A DNA stretch of 64,000 bases, from contig NZ_JAMWZS010000002.1 of assembly GCF_024282095.1 (NCBI RefSeq), positions 62,001-126,000 on the forward strand. The letters run 5' to 3'. A program made the position numbers and the translations under genes. Below are positions 39,001 to 47,251 of this stretch, piece by piece. The DNA is from Nitrosomonas sp. Its GTDB lineage: Bacteria > Pseudomonadota > Gammaproteobacteria > Burkholderiales > Nitrosomonadaceae. The notes beneath the pieces were generated by a model. That model ran no database searches. It was not told the DNA's origin and saw only the letters and a list, made by a program, of their open reading frames with translations. Every line of letters begins with the position of its first letter. The stretch's first letter is position 1.

Positions 39001-40601
39001 GACACTCAACGCCCGGCGTCGGATTGATTTCACCACCACCGCATCATGATATTTATTCGATTGAGGATCTGGCGCAGCTCATCCACGATCTGAAGAACGC
39101 CAATCCCAAGGCGCGCGTCAGCGTAAAGCTGGTCAGCGAGGTGGGAGTCGGAACCGTCGCGGCCGGCGTCGCCAAGGCCAAAGCGGATCACATCCTGATC
39201 TCCGGCGATTCCGGCGGAACGGGCGCTGCGCCGCTGACCAGCATCAAGTACGCGGGCATCCCGTGGGAACTGGGACTTGCGGAGACACAACAAGTCCTGG
39301 TGATGAACAACCTGCGCGGGCGCGTGACCGTACAGACGGATGGGCACCTCAAGACCGGCCGCGATGTCGTCATCGCAGCGCTGCTCGGGGCGGAGGAATT
39401 CGGCTTCTCCACCGGGCCGCTGATTGCCTCCGGATGCATCATGATGCGGGTCTGTCATCTGAACACCTGCCCGGTCGGCGTGGCGACTCAGGATCCCGAG
39501 CTGCGCAAGAAATTCGCCGGCAAACCGGAGCACGTCATCAACTTTTTCTTCTTCATCGCCGAGGAAGTGCGGCAATACATGGCTGAGATGGGATTCCGGA
39601 AGTTTGAAGACATGGTCGGGCAGACGCAATTGCTGGAGTTCATGGATGTCTCGAGCCATGACAAGGCGCGTCATCTGAATCTGGACGTGATCCTGCACAA
39701 ACCCCAGGTCGGTGCGGATGTAGCCGTTCGCTGTGTGCAAAAGCAAGAGCACGGGCTGGGACAGGCACTGGACAACCAGCTCATTCAGCTGGCGGCACGG
39801 GCGATTGAGCGCGGCGAAAAAGTTACAGCCAACCTTGAGATCCGCAACGTCAATCGCACTGTCGGCACCATGCTGTCGCACCAAATCGCCTTGAAATACG
39901 GGCACAAAGGGCTTCCGGACGACACGATCACATTCAAGTTCACCGGATCGGCGGGGCAGAGCTTCGGATGCTTTCTTGCTCGCGGCGTCACGCTGATGCT
40001 GGAAGGGGACAGTAACGACTACCTGGGCAAAGGACTCTCCGGCGGGAAGATCGCCCTCTTCCCGCCGAAGCAGGCAACATTCAAGCCCGAGGAAAACATC
40101 ATCGCCGGCAACGTCATTTGCTACGGCGCAATCGCCGGCGAAGTCTATATCCGCGGCGTCGTCGGCGAACGCTTCTGCGTCCGCAACTCCGGCGCCCAGG
40201 CGGTTGTCGAGGGCGTCGGCGATCATGGCTGCGAATACATGACCGGCGGGCGGGTCGTCGTCATCGGCCCAACCGGACGCAACTTTGCCGCCGGCATGAG
40301 CGGCGGAATCGCCTACGTCTACGACGACAATGGCCAGTTTCCGCGCCTGTGCAATACCGAGATGGTGGCACTGGAAAAGCCCGACAAGGATTATGATCGC
40401 GAAACGATCAAGATCCTTTTGGAGAACCACCACAAGCTGACCGGATCGACTCGCGCCAAGGCGATCCTGGACGATTTCGAGAAGGCACTCCACTGGTTCG
40501 TCAAGGTAATGCCGACCGACTATCGCAATGCACTGGAGAAAATGGGCGAGATTGAAGAAGCAGCCAGGAAGCTCAGCGAGCGCCAGGCGGGCGCAGTGTG
40601 A
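36003..40601 (+). CDS. gltB: Glutamate synthase large subunit
   Basis: A 1532-residue enzyme that takes the amide nitrogen of glutamine and transfers it to 2-oxoglutarate. The ATG at 36003 leaves a 20-residue propeptide before the catalytic Cys21 in HDSCGVGF, which becomes the N-terminal nucleophile of the glutaminase domain. HSRFSTNTFPSWRLAHP and LAHNGEINT confirm that domain. The FMN-binding domain shows LISPPPHHDIYSIEDLAQL and GDSGGTGAAPLTS, and the 3Fe-4S ligands lie in CIMMRVCHLNTCPVG. The C-terminal GXGXG repeats are present. A TTG at 35961 could extend it by 14 residues. By eye the third codon positions are richer in G+C than in the flanking genes, and gltD follows. Confidence 0.95.
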   Translation: MTKGYPPAQGLYDPRFDHDSCGVGFITHIKGKDSHSIVEQSLKMLENMEHRGACGCEPDSGDGAGIMCRMPDKFIRREAKKIGIELPQLGQYGVGMVFLPKDATARKLCEQAMEKVAVDFGMVVLGWRDVPVNAKACGPSPRKVEPMIRQIFVGMGESFYNRQDFDRRLYLVRQRTENTIEFGDFPPQAAEDFYICCLSANRIIYKGMLTAAQVRLYFPDLSDPDFLSSLAIVHSRFSTNTFPSWRLAHPYRYLAHNGEINTLHGNRNWMRARYGSLQSEVFGDELQKMFPILTESGSDSATLDNALQFLCVNGRSLAHAVLMLIPEAWQNHDQMDEDLKAFYEYHACLMEPWDGPASIAFTNGALVGAVLDRNGLRPSRYYVTKDDLVIMASEVGVLPIPPENVARKWRLQPGKIFLIDAKQERIIDDSEIKRQLINKRPWKRWLEQNLIELDNLPAPSKVHQPDHATLMARQRTFGHTHEDLKLIMTPMAVNGAEAIGSMGTDTPLACLSEKPQLLYNYFKQLFAQVTNPPLDAMREELVTSAYTYIGREGNLLDETPDAAHLIKLKSPIISNADLEKLREVAVGKLRAVTLEMLFKVSAGETGLQHALEALMERAAHAVKEGASVLILSDRGVDAGNVPIPSLLATAAVHHHLIRAGTRTQCGLVIETGEAREAHHFCLLIGYGAGAVNPYLSFETLADLDKNELLPNDLNLEKAQYNYIKAANKAILKVASKMGISTVQSYRGAQIFEAIGLGKEMIDRYFTGTASRIKGIELEIIARESLERHRRGFPPIQVNGQVLDTGGLYQWRRDGEYHMWNPETVAKLQDSVRVGVEKPIDGYKKFKEYTALLDDEARSRCTLRGLLNFRKAVNPIPLEEVEPAKEIVKRFVTGAMSLGSISTEAHENLAIAMNRIGGKSNTGEGGEDSRRFQPDPQPDANGNIIFRRSAIKQVASARFGVTAEYLANADELQIKMAQGAKPGEGGQLPGHKVDAYIGKIRHSTPGVGLISPPPHHDIYSIEDLAQLIHDLKNANPKARVSVKLVSEVGVGTVAAGVAKAKADHILISGDSGGTGAAPLTSIKYAGIPWELGLAETQQVLVMNNLRGRVTVQTDGHLKTGRDVVIAALLGAEEFGFSTGPLIASGCIMMRVCHLNTCPVGVATQDPELRKKFAGKPEHVINFFFFIAEEVRQYMAEMGFRKFEDMVGQTQLLEFMDVSSHDKARHLNLDVILHKPQVGADVAVRCVQKQEHGLGQALDNQLIQLAARAIERGEKVTANLEIRNVNRTVGTMLSHQIALKYGHKGLPDDTITFKFTGSAGQSFGCFLARGVTLMLEGDSNDYLGKGLSGGKIALFPPKQATFKPEENIIAGNVICYGAIAGEVYIRGVVGERFCVRNSGAQAVVEGVGDHGCEYMTGGRVVVIGPTGRNFAAGMSGGIAYVYDDNGQFPRLCNTEMVALEKPDKDYDRETIKILLENHHKLTGSTRAKAILDDFEKALHWFVKVMPTDYRNALEKMGEIEEAARKLSERQAGAV

Positions 40602-40605
40602 ACTA

Positions 40606-40665
40606 AAAATTAAAAATTGAAGGCGAAGATGGAATCCTGCATTTTTAACTTTTAATTTTGACGTG
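40606..40665. repeat. A+T-rich palindrome between gltB and gltD
   Basis: Left arm taaaaattaaaaattgaagg and right arm gcatttttaacttttaattt are imperfect inverse copies around a short G+C-richer centre. It could fold as a hairpin in the mRNA and tune gltD relative to gltB. It has an A+T-rich style unlike the surrounding genes and is not repeated elsewhere in the window. Confidence 0.5.
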
Positions 40666-40675
40666 AGAGAAAACA

Positions 40676-42151
40676 ATGGGCAAACCCACAGGTTTCAAGG
40701 AATTCAAGCGTGAAACGGCGACGCGCCGGCCGGTCGAGTCGCGCATTCTCGACTGGAACGAGGTCTATCTCGACATTGCCGAGGAGAAACTCAAGCGCCA
40801 GGGCGCTCGCTGCATGGATTGCGGGATTCCGTTCTGCCATGGCCCCACCGGATGTCCACTGGGGAACATCATTCCGGAGTGGAACGATCTGATCTACAAA
40901 GGGCGATGGCACGATGCCATCGAGATGCTGCACAAGACCAACAACTTCCCGGAATTTACCGGGCGCATCTGCCCCGCGCCGTGCGAAGAGGCATGCGTGC
41001 TGGGGATCAATGAGAAGCCGGTGACGATCAAGTCGATTGAGCAGAACATTATTGATCACGCGTTTGAAAACGGGTGGGTTAAGCCCTGCCCGCCAGCCAC
41101 GCGGACGGACAAGAAAGTCGCCGTCGTCGGCTCCGGCCCGGCCGGACTCGGGTGCGCCGCCCAACTCAACAAAGCGGGGCATCTGGTGACGGTATTCGAG
41201 CGCGCCGACCGGGTCGGCGGGCTGCTCATGCACGGCATCCCCAACTTCAAGCTGGAGAAGCATATCGTCAACCGCCGCGTCGATCTGATGAAAGCCGAGG
41301 GAATCAACTTCGTCACCGGCGCCAACGTTGGCTTCAACATCAAGGTCGAAGACCTGCACCGCGATTTCGATGCGATCGTCCTCTGCGGCGGATCGACCAA
41401 GGCACGGGATATTGACGTCCCCGGCCGCGATCTGAATGGCATTCACCTGGCCATGACCTATCTGCCGATGCAGAACAAGATCAACTTCGGCGACCACATC
41501 CCCGAACGGGAATTTATCAGCGCCAAGGGCAAACACGTGATCATCCTCGGCGGTGGCGACACCGGAGCCGATTGCCTCGGCACCGCCATTCGGCAGGGAT
41601 GCAAGTCTGTCCAACAATTCGAGCTGCTTCCCAAGCCGCCCGCTGGCCGGGTGCAGGACATGCCCTGGCCCTACTGGCCGATGATCTACCGCGTCAGTTC
41701 CGCCCACGAAGAAGCCGCCGCTCCCATCGGCCACGACGTTCGCGACTTCGCCATCAATACTCAATCCTTCTCCGGCGTAAACGGCGTCGTCAAAAAACTC
41801 CACGGAATCCGCCTGGAATGGGAAATGCAAGGTTCGCGCCCGGTGAAGATGAAGGAAATCCCCGGCAGCGAGTTCACGCTCGACTGCGACTTGTGCCTGC
41901 TGGCCCTGGGTTTCATCAGCCCCGAACCGGAAGGGCCGATCTCACAGCTCGGTGTGAAACTCGACCAGCGTGGCAATGTGTTGGTCGATCAAAACTACAT
42001 GTCCAGCATCCCCGGCGTCTTCGCGGCCGGAGACATGCGCCGTGGGCAGTCACTGGTGGTCTGGGCGATCAGCGAAGGAAGGCAGGCGGCGCGGGGAGTG
42101 GACGAGTTTCTCATGGGACGGAGCGATTTACCGAAGATGAAATTGTTTTGA
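40676..42151 (+). CDS. gltD: Glutamate synthase small subunit
   Basis: A 491-residue NAD(P)H-oxidising flavoprotein that feeds electrons to GltB. The N-terminal cysteines for two 4Fe-4S clusters are present ([16 protein letters not shown] and CPAPCEEAC), followed by the FAD Rossmann motif [17 protein letters not shown] near residue 144 and the nucleotide-binding [13 protein letters not shown] near 288. The C-terminal [20 protein letters not shown] binds the flavin. The spacing and G+C-rich codon use match gltB. A second copy of its last 29 codons lies near 53.2 kb. Confidence 0.95.
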   Translation: MGKPTGFKEFKRETATRRPVESRILDWNEVYLDIAEEKLKRQGARCMDCGIPFCHGPTGCPLGNIIPEWNDLIYKGRWHDAIEMLHKTNNFPEFTGRICPAPCEEACVLGINEKPVTIKSIEQNIIDHAFENGWVKPCPPATRTDKKVAVVGSGPAGLGCAAQLNKAGHLVTVFERADRVGGLLMHGIPNFKLEKHIVNRRVDLMKAEGINFVTGANVGFNIKVEDLHRDFDAIVLCGGSTKARDIDVPGRDLNGIHLAMTYLPMQNKINFGDHIPEREFISAKGKHVIILGGGDTGADCLGTAIRQGCKSVQQFELLPKPPAGRVQDMPWPYWPMIYRVSSAHEEAAAPIGHDVRDFAINTQSFSGVNGVVKKLHGIRLEWEMQGSRPVKMKEIPGSEFTLDCDLCLLALGFISPEPEGPISQLGVKLDQRGNVLVDQNYMSSIPGVFAAGDMRRGQSLVVWAISEGRQAARGVDEFLMGRSDLPKMKLF

Positions 42152-42221
42152 ACGGACACTGGATAAGCACAGGAAGAACGTCGAAATGCCGGAATACGCT
42201 ACAAGGCGTTTGTTCCAATCG
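42062..42221 (+). repeat. Copy 1 of gltD 3' end plus downstream sequence
   Basis: The last 29 codons of gltD and the following 70 bases match 53171-53331 with roughly a dozen substitutions and a one-base indel by eye, about 92-93 percent identity. Outside these limits the two loci differ. This is the intact gene copy. Confidence 0.88.
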
Positions 42222-42610
42222 TGCACGTTGTCCCGCGCCATGCCGGTGTGTTGGTAATGCAACTGGCGGCATCATAAGTGAGCGTGCGAATATCGCCGCC
42301 GATGGGATGGATTTTGAAGATTGCCAACCGAGTCAAAACTGTGTGTATATCTGGCCATTTCCCCTACACCAAGCTTTCAAAATTTGGATCAAGTCGATTC
42401 CCGGATGACGCAAGCTTATCCGGGCTACTTGCTGAAATACCTCTTTTGCCAAATCAATGCCAGACTGCCATGACGAATGGTAGTTTCTTGCAGCATCGGT
42501 GTAGCAGCCAATAAATTTTACACAATTTTTACGCTACAACCTTTCAATTCAACTCCATTTTTACACACAATTGCTTATATTGAATAAGTAAATAACTTTA
42601 GTGTAAGTAT
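42152..42610. other. Intergenic region between gltD and kdp operon
   Basis: No gene was found. It holds the tail of the gltD-linked repeat (to 42221), then about 130 bases of unassigned sequence, a REP-like palindrome (42349-42431), and about 180 A+T-rich bases that should include the kdp promoter. No clear -35/-10 pair was identified. Confidence 0.5.
42349..42431. repeat. REP-like palindromic repeat, copy 1
   Basis: Contains the palindrome CCCGGATgacgcaagcttATCCGGG near 42400-42424 and matches 53089-53169 over about 80 bases (shared ATCTGG, AAGCTTTCAA, AGCTTATCCGGGCTACTTG). It has the look of a dispersed extragenic palindrome and lies 128 bases after the gltD-linked repeat. Confidence 0.75.
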
Positions 42611-42697
42611 ATGGATCTTACTTATTATCTCTGTTTTGCCATTTTGTCTGTAGTATTGATCATAGGGTTGATCACCAACTACTATCATGAGGAATAA
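42611..42697 (+). CDS. 28-residue single-helix membrane peptide upstream of kdpF
   Basis: The plus strand encodes 28 residues beginning MDLTYYLCFAILSVV and ending NYYHEE, nearly all one hydrophobic helix. It starts at the first ATG of the kdp leader and ends three bases before kdpF. Size and position resemble KdpF, so it may be a second accessory peptide of the K+ pump or a KdpF duplicate. The ribosome site is not strong. Existence as a translated peptide is inferred from position and hydrophobicity. Confidence 0.55.
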   Translation: MDLTYYLCFAILSVVLIIGLITNYYHEE

Positions 42698-42700
42698 AAG

Positions 42701-42793
42701 ATGAATTGGATTTATTGGCTAACCGGTATTCTTGCTGTCTTATTGTTCTTATACCTGCTCTATGCATTATTCAACGCTGAGGAGGTGGCATGA
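42701..42793 (+). CDS. kdpF: K+-transporting ATPase subunit KdpF
   Basis: A 30-residue single-span peptide (WIYWLTGILAVLLFLYLLYAL followed by FNAEEVA) that stabilises the KdpFABC complex in the inner membrane. Length, the central helix and the acidic tail match KdpF. Its TGA overlaps the kdpA start (GCATGA), and a GAGGAGG site for kdpA lies within its last codons. It is a small gene easily missed by automatic annotation. Confidence 0.85.
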   Translation: MNWIYWLTGILAVLLFLYLLYALFNAEEVA

Positions 42794-44577
42794 ACACATC
42801 ACCTTGGATACAAATCGGTTTATTTCTTATTGTCCTCTTTGTAGTCGCCTGGCCTTTAGGCCGCTATCTTGCAAACGTATTTGATGGGCAGCTAACGCGC
42901 CGCTTCATTTGGCTGGATAAATTTGAACATAGATTCTGTCGTTTTATTGGCACTAATCCGGAAGAAGATATGCCATGGCAACGTTATGCAACAGCCATCG
43001 TGCTATTCAATGTTATAGGTGTAGCTGTTGTATATGGCTTGCAACGTTTTCAGAGTGAACTGCCTCTGAATCCTCAAGCATTTGGAGCTGTTTCTTCAGA
43101 CTCGGCCTTCAATACAGCAATATCCTTTGTCACCAATACCAATTGGCAAGGTTATGGCGGCGAGTCGACGATGAGTTACTTGACACAAATGCTCGCTTTG
43201 ACGGTACAGAACTTCGCATCAGGTGCAACCGGCATTGCAGTTGTCATTGCACTGATCCGCGGTTTTACGCGAAGGAATGCTGCTGGTATCGGTAATGCCT
43301 GGCTCGATTTATCGCACTCAATATTCTATGTGCTATTGCCATTGTCTTTTATATTCTCATTAATTCTGGTGAATCAAGGGGTTATTCAGAATTTCAATGC
43401 TTATCAAGAAGTCAAACTGATAGAGCCGCTTGAATATGCCGCACCGAAGCAAGATCTTAATGGTCAGCCGTTGCAGGATGATCTAGGAAACGTGATCATG
43501 GAGGCGATCAAAACAGATAAACAGTCCATTGCCATGGGGCCGGTTGCCTCGCAGGAAGCAATTAAACTGATAGGAACCAACGGTGGTGGTTTCTTCAATG
43601 CGAATTCAGCACATCCTTTTGAAAACCCGACTCCGCTCACTAATTTTCTGGAAATGATCAGTATCTTCCTGATTCCGACCGCACTCTGCTTTGCTTTTGG
43701 TCAAATGGTCGGAGACCAGCGGCAAGGATGGACGATTCTTGCTGCGATGACTGTGCTATTCATTACGATGGCAGCGGTAGCATTGTGGTCTGAATCCCAC
43801 TCGAATCCACTTATCACCCAATTGGGTGCGGATGGGTCAATGGGCAATCTCGAAGGCAAGGAAATACGGTTTGGCATCATTTCTTCTGCATTATTTGCGA
43901 CAGTCACGACAGCCGCCTCCTGTGGAGCGGTCAATGCGATGCATGATAGTTTTCTGCCATTGGGCGGTTTAATTCCGATGGGATTGATGATGCTGGGTGA
44001 AGTTGTATTTGGTGGTGTTGGTGCGGGATTATATGGGATGCTCATATTCGCCATACTCGCCGTTTTTTTATCTGGATTGATGATCGGACGCACACCGGAA
44101 TATTTAGGTAAGAAGATCGGCGTATTCGAGATGAAGATGGTGTCGATTGCGATTCTGATTGTGCCTTTGCTAGTACTCGGTGGTGCCGCAATCGCCGTTG
44201 TTACTGAAGTAGGCAAGGCAAGTATGGCCAACCCAGGCGCACATGGATTCTCCGAAGTGCTGTATGCATTCACTTCGGCTGGAAACAATAATGGATCTGC
44301 CTTTGCGGGGCTTTCAGCTAATACACCTTTTTACAACATTCTGCTTGCTATCGCGATGTGGTTTGGGCGATTCGGCGTCATTATTCCCGTGTTAGCCATT
44401 GCAGGCAGATTGGCAGCAAAGCCAAAGCTCGCTGTAACCAGTGGAACGCTGCCGACACATGGGCCATTATTTGTTGTGCTGCTAATCAGCACAATCATCA
44501 TCATCGGAGCACTTAACTACGTACCAGCGTTAGCACTTGGCCCTATCATCGAACACTTGCAGCTATTCTCACACTAA
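42790..44577 (+). CDS. kdpA: K+-transporting ATPase subunit A
   Basis: The 595-residue channel-like subunit that binds and selects potassium. Four selectivity-filter loops are visible: FVTNTNWQGYGGESTMSY, IGTNGGGFFNANSAHPFENP, TAASCGAVNAMHDSF and YAFTSAGNNNGSAFAG, each between paired helices in the pattern of the superfamily of K+ transporters. Length is normal (557-600). It is second to kdpF in an operon kdpFABCDE that is complete and uninterrupted. Confidence 0.97.
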   Translation: MNTSPWIQIGLFLIVLFVVAWPLGRYLANVFDGQLTRRFIWLDKFEHRFCRFIGTNPEEDMPWQRYATAIVLFNVIGVAVVYGLQRFQSELPLNPQAFGAVSSDSAFNTAISFVTNTNWQGYGGESTMSYLTQMLALTVQNFASGATGIAVVIALIRGFTRRNAAGIGNAWLDLSHSIFYVLLPLSFIFSLILVNQGVIQNFNAYQEVKLIEPLEYAAPKQDLNGQPLQDDLGNVIMEAIKTDKQSIAMGPVASQEAIKLIGTNGGGFFNANSAHPFENPTPLTNFLEMISIFLIPTALCFAFGQMVGDQRQGWTILAAMTVLFITMAAVALWSESHSNPLITQLGADGSMGNLEGKEIRFGIISSALFATVTTAASCGAVNAMHDSFLPLGGLIPMGLMMLGEVVFGGVGAGLYGMLIFAILAVFLSGLMIGRTPEYLGKKIGVFEMKMVSIAILIVPLLVLGGAAIAVVTEVGKASMANPGAHGFSEVLYAFTSAGNNNGSAFAGLSANTPFYNILLAIAMWFGRFGVIIPVLAIAGRLAAKPKLAVTSGTLPTHGPLFVVLLISTIIIIGALNYVPALALGPIIEHLQLFSH

Positions 44578-44592
44578 CAGGTAGGAGTATTC

Positions 44593-46656
44593 ATGAAAAA
44601 AACACGAACCCTTCCGTTATTCGACCCGGTATTGATCAAGCCGGCGCTCATCAATGCGCTGAAGAAACTTACCCCGCAAGCGCAATGGCGTAATCCGGTG
44701 ATGTTTGTAGTCTGGGTCGGTAGTGTCCTCACAACGATATTGGGTATTGATGCTCTCGTCGGCCATGGCGAAGCACCAGCAGGATTCATTTTTACGATAG
44801 CTGCATGGTTATGGTTCACCGTTTTATTCGCCAATTTTGCGGAAGCACTCGCTGAAGGTCGAGGCAAAGCACAGGCAGCAGCCTTGCGCGGTGCGCGGAA
44901 GAATATTATGGCAAAGAAATTAGCTGAGCCTAAGCTCGATGCAAAAATTACGACTATTGACTCCCTATCGCTGCGAAAAGGCGATATCGTACTCATTGAA
45001 GCGGGCGATTTCATTCCGGCTGATGGAGAAGTCATTGAAGGCGTCGCTTCTGTTGATGAATCCGCCATCACCGGCGAATCTGCACCGGTTATCCGCGAAT
45101 CGGGCGGCGATTTCTCAGCAGTTACTGGCGGTACGCGCATCCTATCGGATTGGCTGATAATTCGCGTGACAGCAAATCCGGGAGAGGCATTCCTGGATCG
45201 CATGATTGCAATGGTAGAAAACGCCAAACGTAAGAAAACACCCAATGAGATAGCACTAACTATTTTGCTCGTTACGCTCACACTGATATTTCTATTCGTA
45301 TGCGCAACGCTATTACCGTTTTCAATCTATAGTGTTGAGTCAGCAGGATCGGGCTCACCGGTATCCATTACCGTTTTAGTCGCACTCCTGGTTTGTCTTA
45401 TTCCGACGACCATCGGCGGTTTGCTGTCAGCGATTGGCGTGGCTGGAATGAGCAGGATGATGCAAGTGAACGTGATTGCTACCTCTGGGCGTGCAGTTGA
45501 AGCCGCTGGCGATGTGGATGTATTACTGCTCGACAAGACGGGAACAATCACACTGGGTAATCGGCAAGCATCTGCCTTCTTACCAGCACTCAATGTTCAG
45601 ATTAAAGAATTAGCTGATGCCGCACAACTCGCCTCGTTAGCCGATGAAACACCGGAAGGCCGATCCATCGCAGTACTTGCAAAACAGGAATTTGGATTGC
45701 GTGGTCGTGAATTGCATAATGCAGTTTTCGTTCCTTTCACTGCGCAAACACGCATGTCCGGCGTAGACTTTGGTGACCGCAAGATCCGAAAAGGCGCAGC
45801 AGATACGATTCGTGCCTATATTGAAAACCTAGGGAGTACTTTCCCTGAAAATGTTGAAGTTCTAGTTGATCAAGTATCACGTCGTGGCAGCACCCCTTTA
45901 GTCGTAGCGGATGGCGCTCGCGTGCTCGGTGTCATTGAACTCAAGGATATCGTTAAAGGTGGTATTAGAGAGCGTTTTAGCGAATTACGGAAAATGGGCA
46001 TTAAAACAGTGATGATCACGGGCGACAATCGCTTAACTGCTGCTGCGATAGCCGCTGAAGCGGGTGTTGATGACTTTCTCGCTGAGGCCAAGCCTGAGGA
46101 TAAGCTTAAATTGATTCGTGAGTATCAGGTACAAGGGAGATTGGTTGCCATGACCGGAGATGGCACAAATGACGCACCGGCGCTTGCGCAAGCTGATGTA
46201 GCCGTTGCCATGAACTCGGGTACGCAAGCAGCAAAAGAGGCAGGCAATATGGTTGATCTTGATTCCAACCCAACCAAGCTGATCGAAATTGTCGAAACCG
46301 GTAAACAAATGTTGATGACGCGCGGAGCGCTGACAACTTTCTCAGTCGCTAACGATGTCGCCAAGTACTTCGCAATTATTCCCGCAGCATTTGCCACTAC
46401 TTACCCACAGTTAAAGATGCTCGATATCATGCAGCTTAACACGCCCTCATCGGCGATTCTTTCGGCTGTGATCTTCAACGCGATCATTATTGTGTTTCTG
46501 ATTCCACTGGCGCTCAAAGGTGTGAAATACCAAGCATTGGGTGCTGCTTCGCTATTACGTAAAAATTTGCTGATTTATGGTCTGGGCGGTTTGCTCGTTC
46601 CATTTATCGGCATCAAACTGATTGATGTCCTATTAGGTCTTTTAGACCTCGTTTAA
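44593..46656 (+). CDS. kdpB: K+-transporting ATPase subunit B
   Basis: A 687-residue P-type ATPase subunit that hydrolyses ATP to drive K+ entry through KdpA. The phosphorylated aspartate lies in [15 protein letters not shown] at about residue 314. The actuator-domain TGES sequence is in [10 protein letters not shown], where the serine is a known regulatory phosphorylation site in E. coli, and the hinge [21 protein letters not shown] is intact. Seven membrane helices can be traced. Fifteen bases separate it from kdpA. Confidence 0.97.
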   Translation: MKKTRTLPLFDPVLIKPALINALKKLTPQAQWRNPVMFVVWVGSVLTTILGIDALVGHGEAPAGFIFTIAAWLWFTVLFANFAEALAEGRGKAQAAALRGARKNIMAKKLAEPKLDAKITTIDSLSLRKGDIVLIEAGDFIPADGEVIEGVASVDESAITGESAPVIRESGGDFSAVTGGTRILSDWLIIRVTANPGEAFLDRMIAMVENAKRKKTPNEIALTILLVTLTLIFLFVCATLLPFSIYSVESAGSGSPVSITVLVALLVCLIPTTIGGLLSAIGVAGMSRMMQVNVIATSGRAVEAAGDVDVLLLDKTGTITLGNRQASAFLPALNVQIKELADAAQLASLADETPEGRSIAVLAKQEFGLRGRELHNAVFVPFTAQTRMSGVDFGDRKIRKGAADTIRAYIENLGSTFPENVEVLVDQVSRRGSTPLVVADGARVLGVIELKDIVKGGIRERFSELRKMGIKTVMITGDNRLTAAAIAAEAGVDDFLAEAKPEDKLKLIREYQVQGRLVAMTGDGTNDAPALAQADVAVAMNSGTQAAKEAGNMVDLDSNPTKLIEIVETGKQMLMTRGALTTFSVANDVAKYFAIIPAAFATTYPQLKMLDIMQLNTPSSAILSAVIFNAIIIVFLIPLALKGVKYQALGAASLLRKNLLIYGLGGLLVPFIGIKLIDVLLGLLDLV

Positions 46657-46672
46657 TCGCAAATCAGGAGCT

Positions 46673-47251
46673 ATGATGAAAAACCTCATCCGTCCGGCCA
46701 TCACATTATTTATTTTGATATCACTTGTTACCGGCTTACTTTACCCGCTAGCAGTTACCGGCATTGCACAAATCGCTTTTCCGGAACATGCTGCTGGCAG
46801 TGTGATTAAACGTGGCGAAGAAGTCATCGGTTCTTCCCTGATTGGACAGAACTTTTCTGGGCCAACCTACTTTTGGAGCCGCCCTTCTGCGACTGCTCCA
46901 ATGCCCTATAACGCGGCAAATTCAGGCGGCTCCAATCTGGGGCCAACCAATCCCGTATTGATAGAGGCAGTTAAAGAACGTGCCAAGAACATACTTGCAA
47001 GTCACCCAGACAAAGTGGAAAAAATTCCAACGGATCTCGTCACTACGTCAGCAAGTGGTCTGGATCCACATATTTCACCCGCCGCAGCATATTACCAAGT
47101 CGAACGCGTTGCAACAGCGCGTAATACCGATGCGGCTATAGTCAAATCTCTGGTTGATCGATCAATTGAAACGCCACAGTGGGGTTTATTGGGTGATTCG
47201 CGTGTCAATGTTTTACGACTAAACTTAGCCCTTGATGCATTGGAAAAATAA
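46673..47251 (+). CDS. kdpC: K+-transporting ATPase subunit C
   Basis: A 192-residue subunit with one N-terminal membrane helix (PAITLFILISLVTGLLYPLAV) and a periplasmic domain containing LIGQNFSGPTYFWSRPSAT, ASGLDPHISPAAAYYQV and RVNVLRLNLALD, all family hallmarks. It stabilises the KdpA-KdpB complex. Its stop shares a base with the kdpD start (AATAATG), and a double ATG marks its own start. Confidence 0.95.
   Translation: MMKNLIRPAITLFILISLVTGLLYPLAVTGIAQIAFPEHAAGSVIKRGEEVIGSSLIGQNFSGPTYFWSRPSATAPMPYNAANSGGSNLGPTNPVLIEAVKERAKNILASHPDKVEKIPTDLVTTSASGLDPHISPAAAYYQVERVATARNTDAAIVKSLVDRSIETPQWGLLGDSRVNVLRLNLALDALEK

Noticed and set aside
39030-40676. 548-codon frame antisense to gltB
   Set aside because: A long shadow frame produced by G+C-rich codons; no signal of its own.
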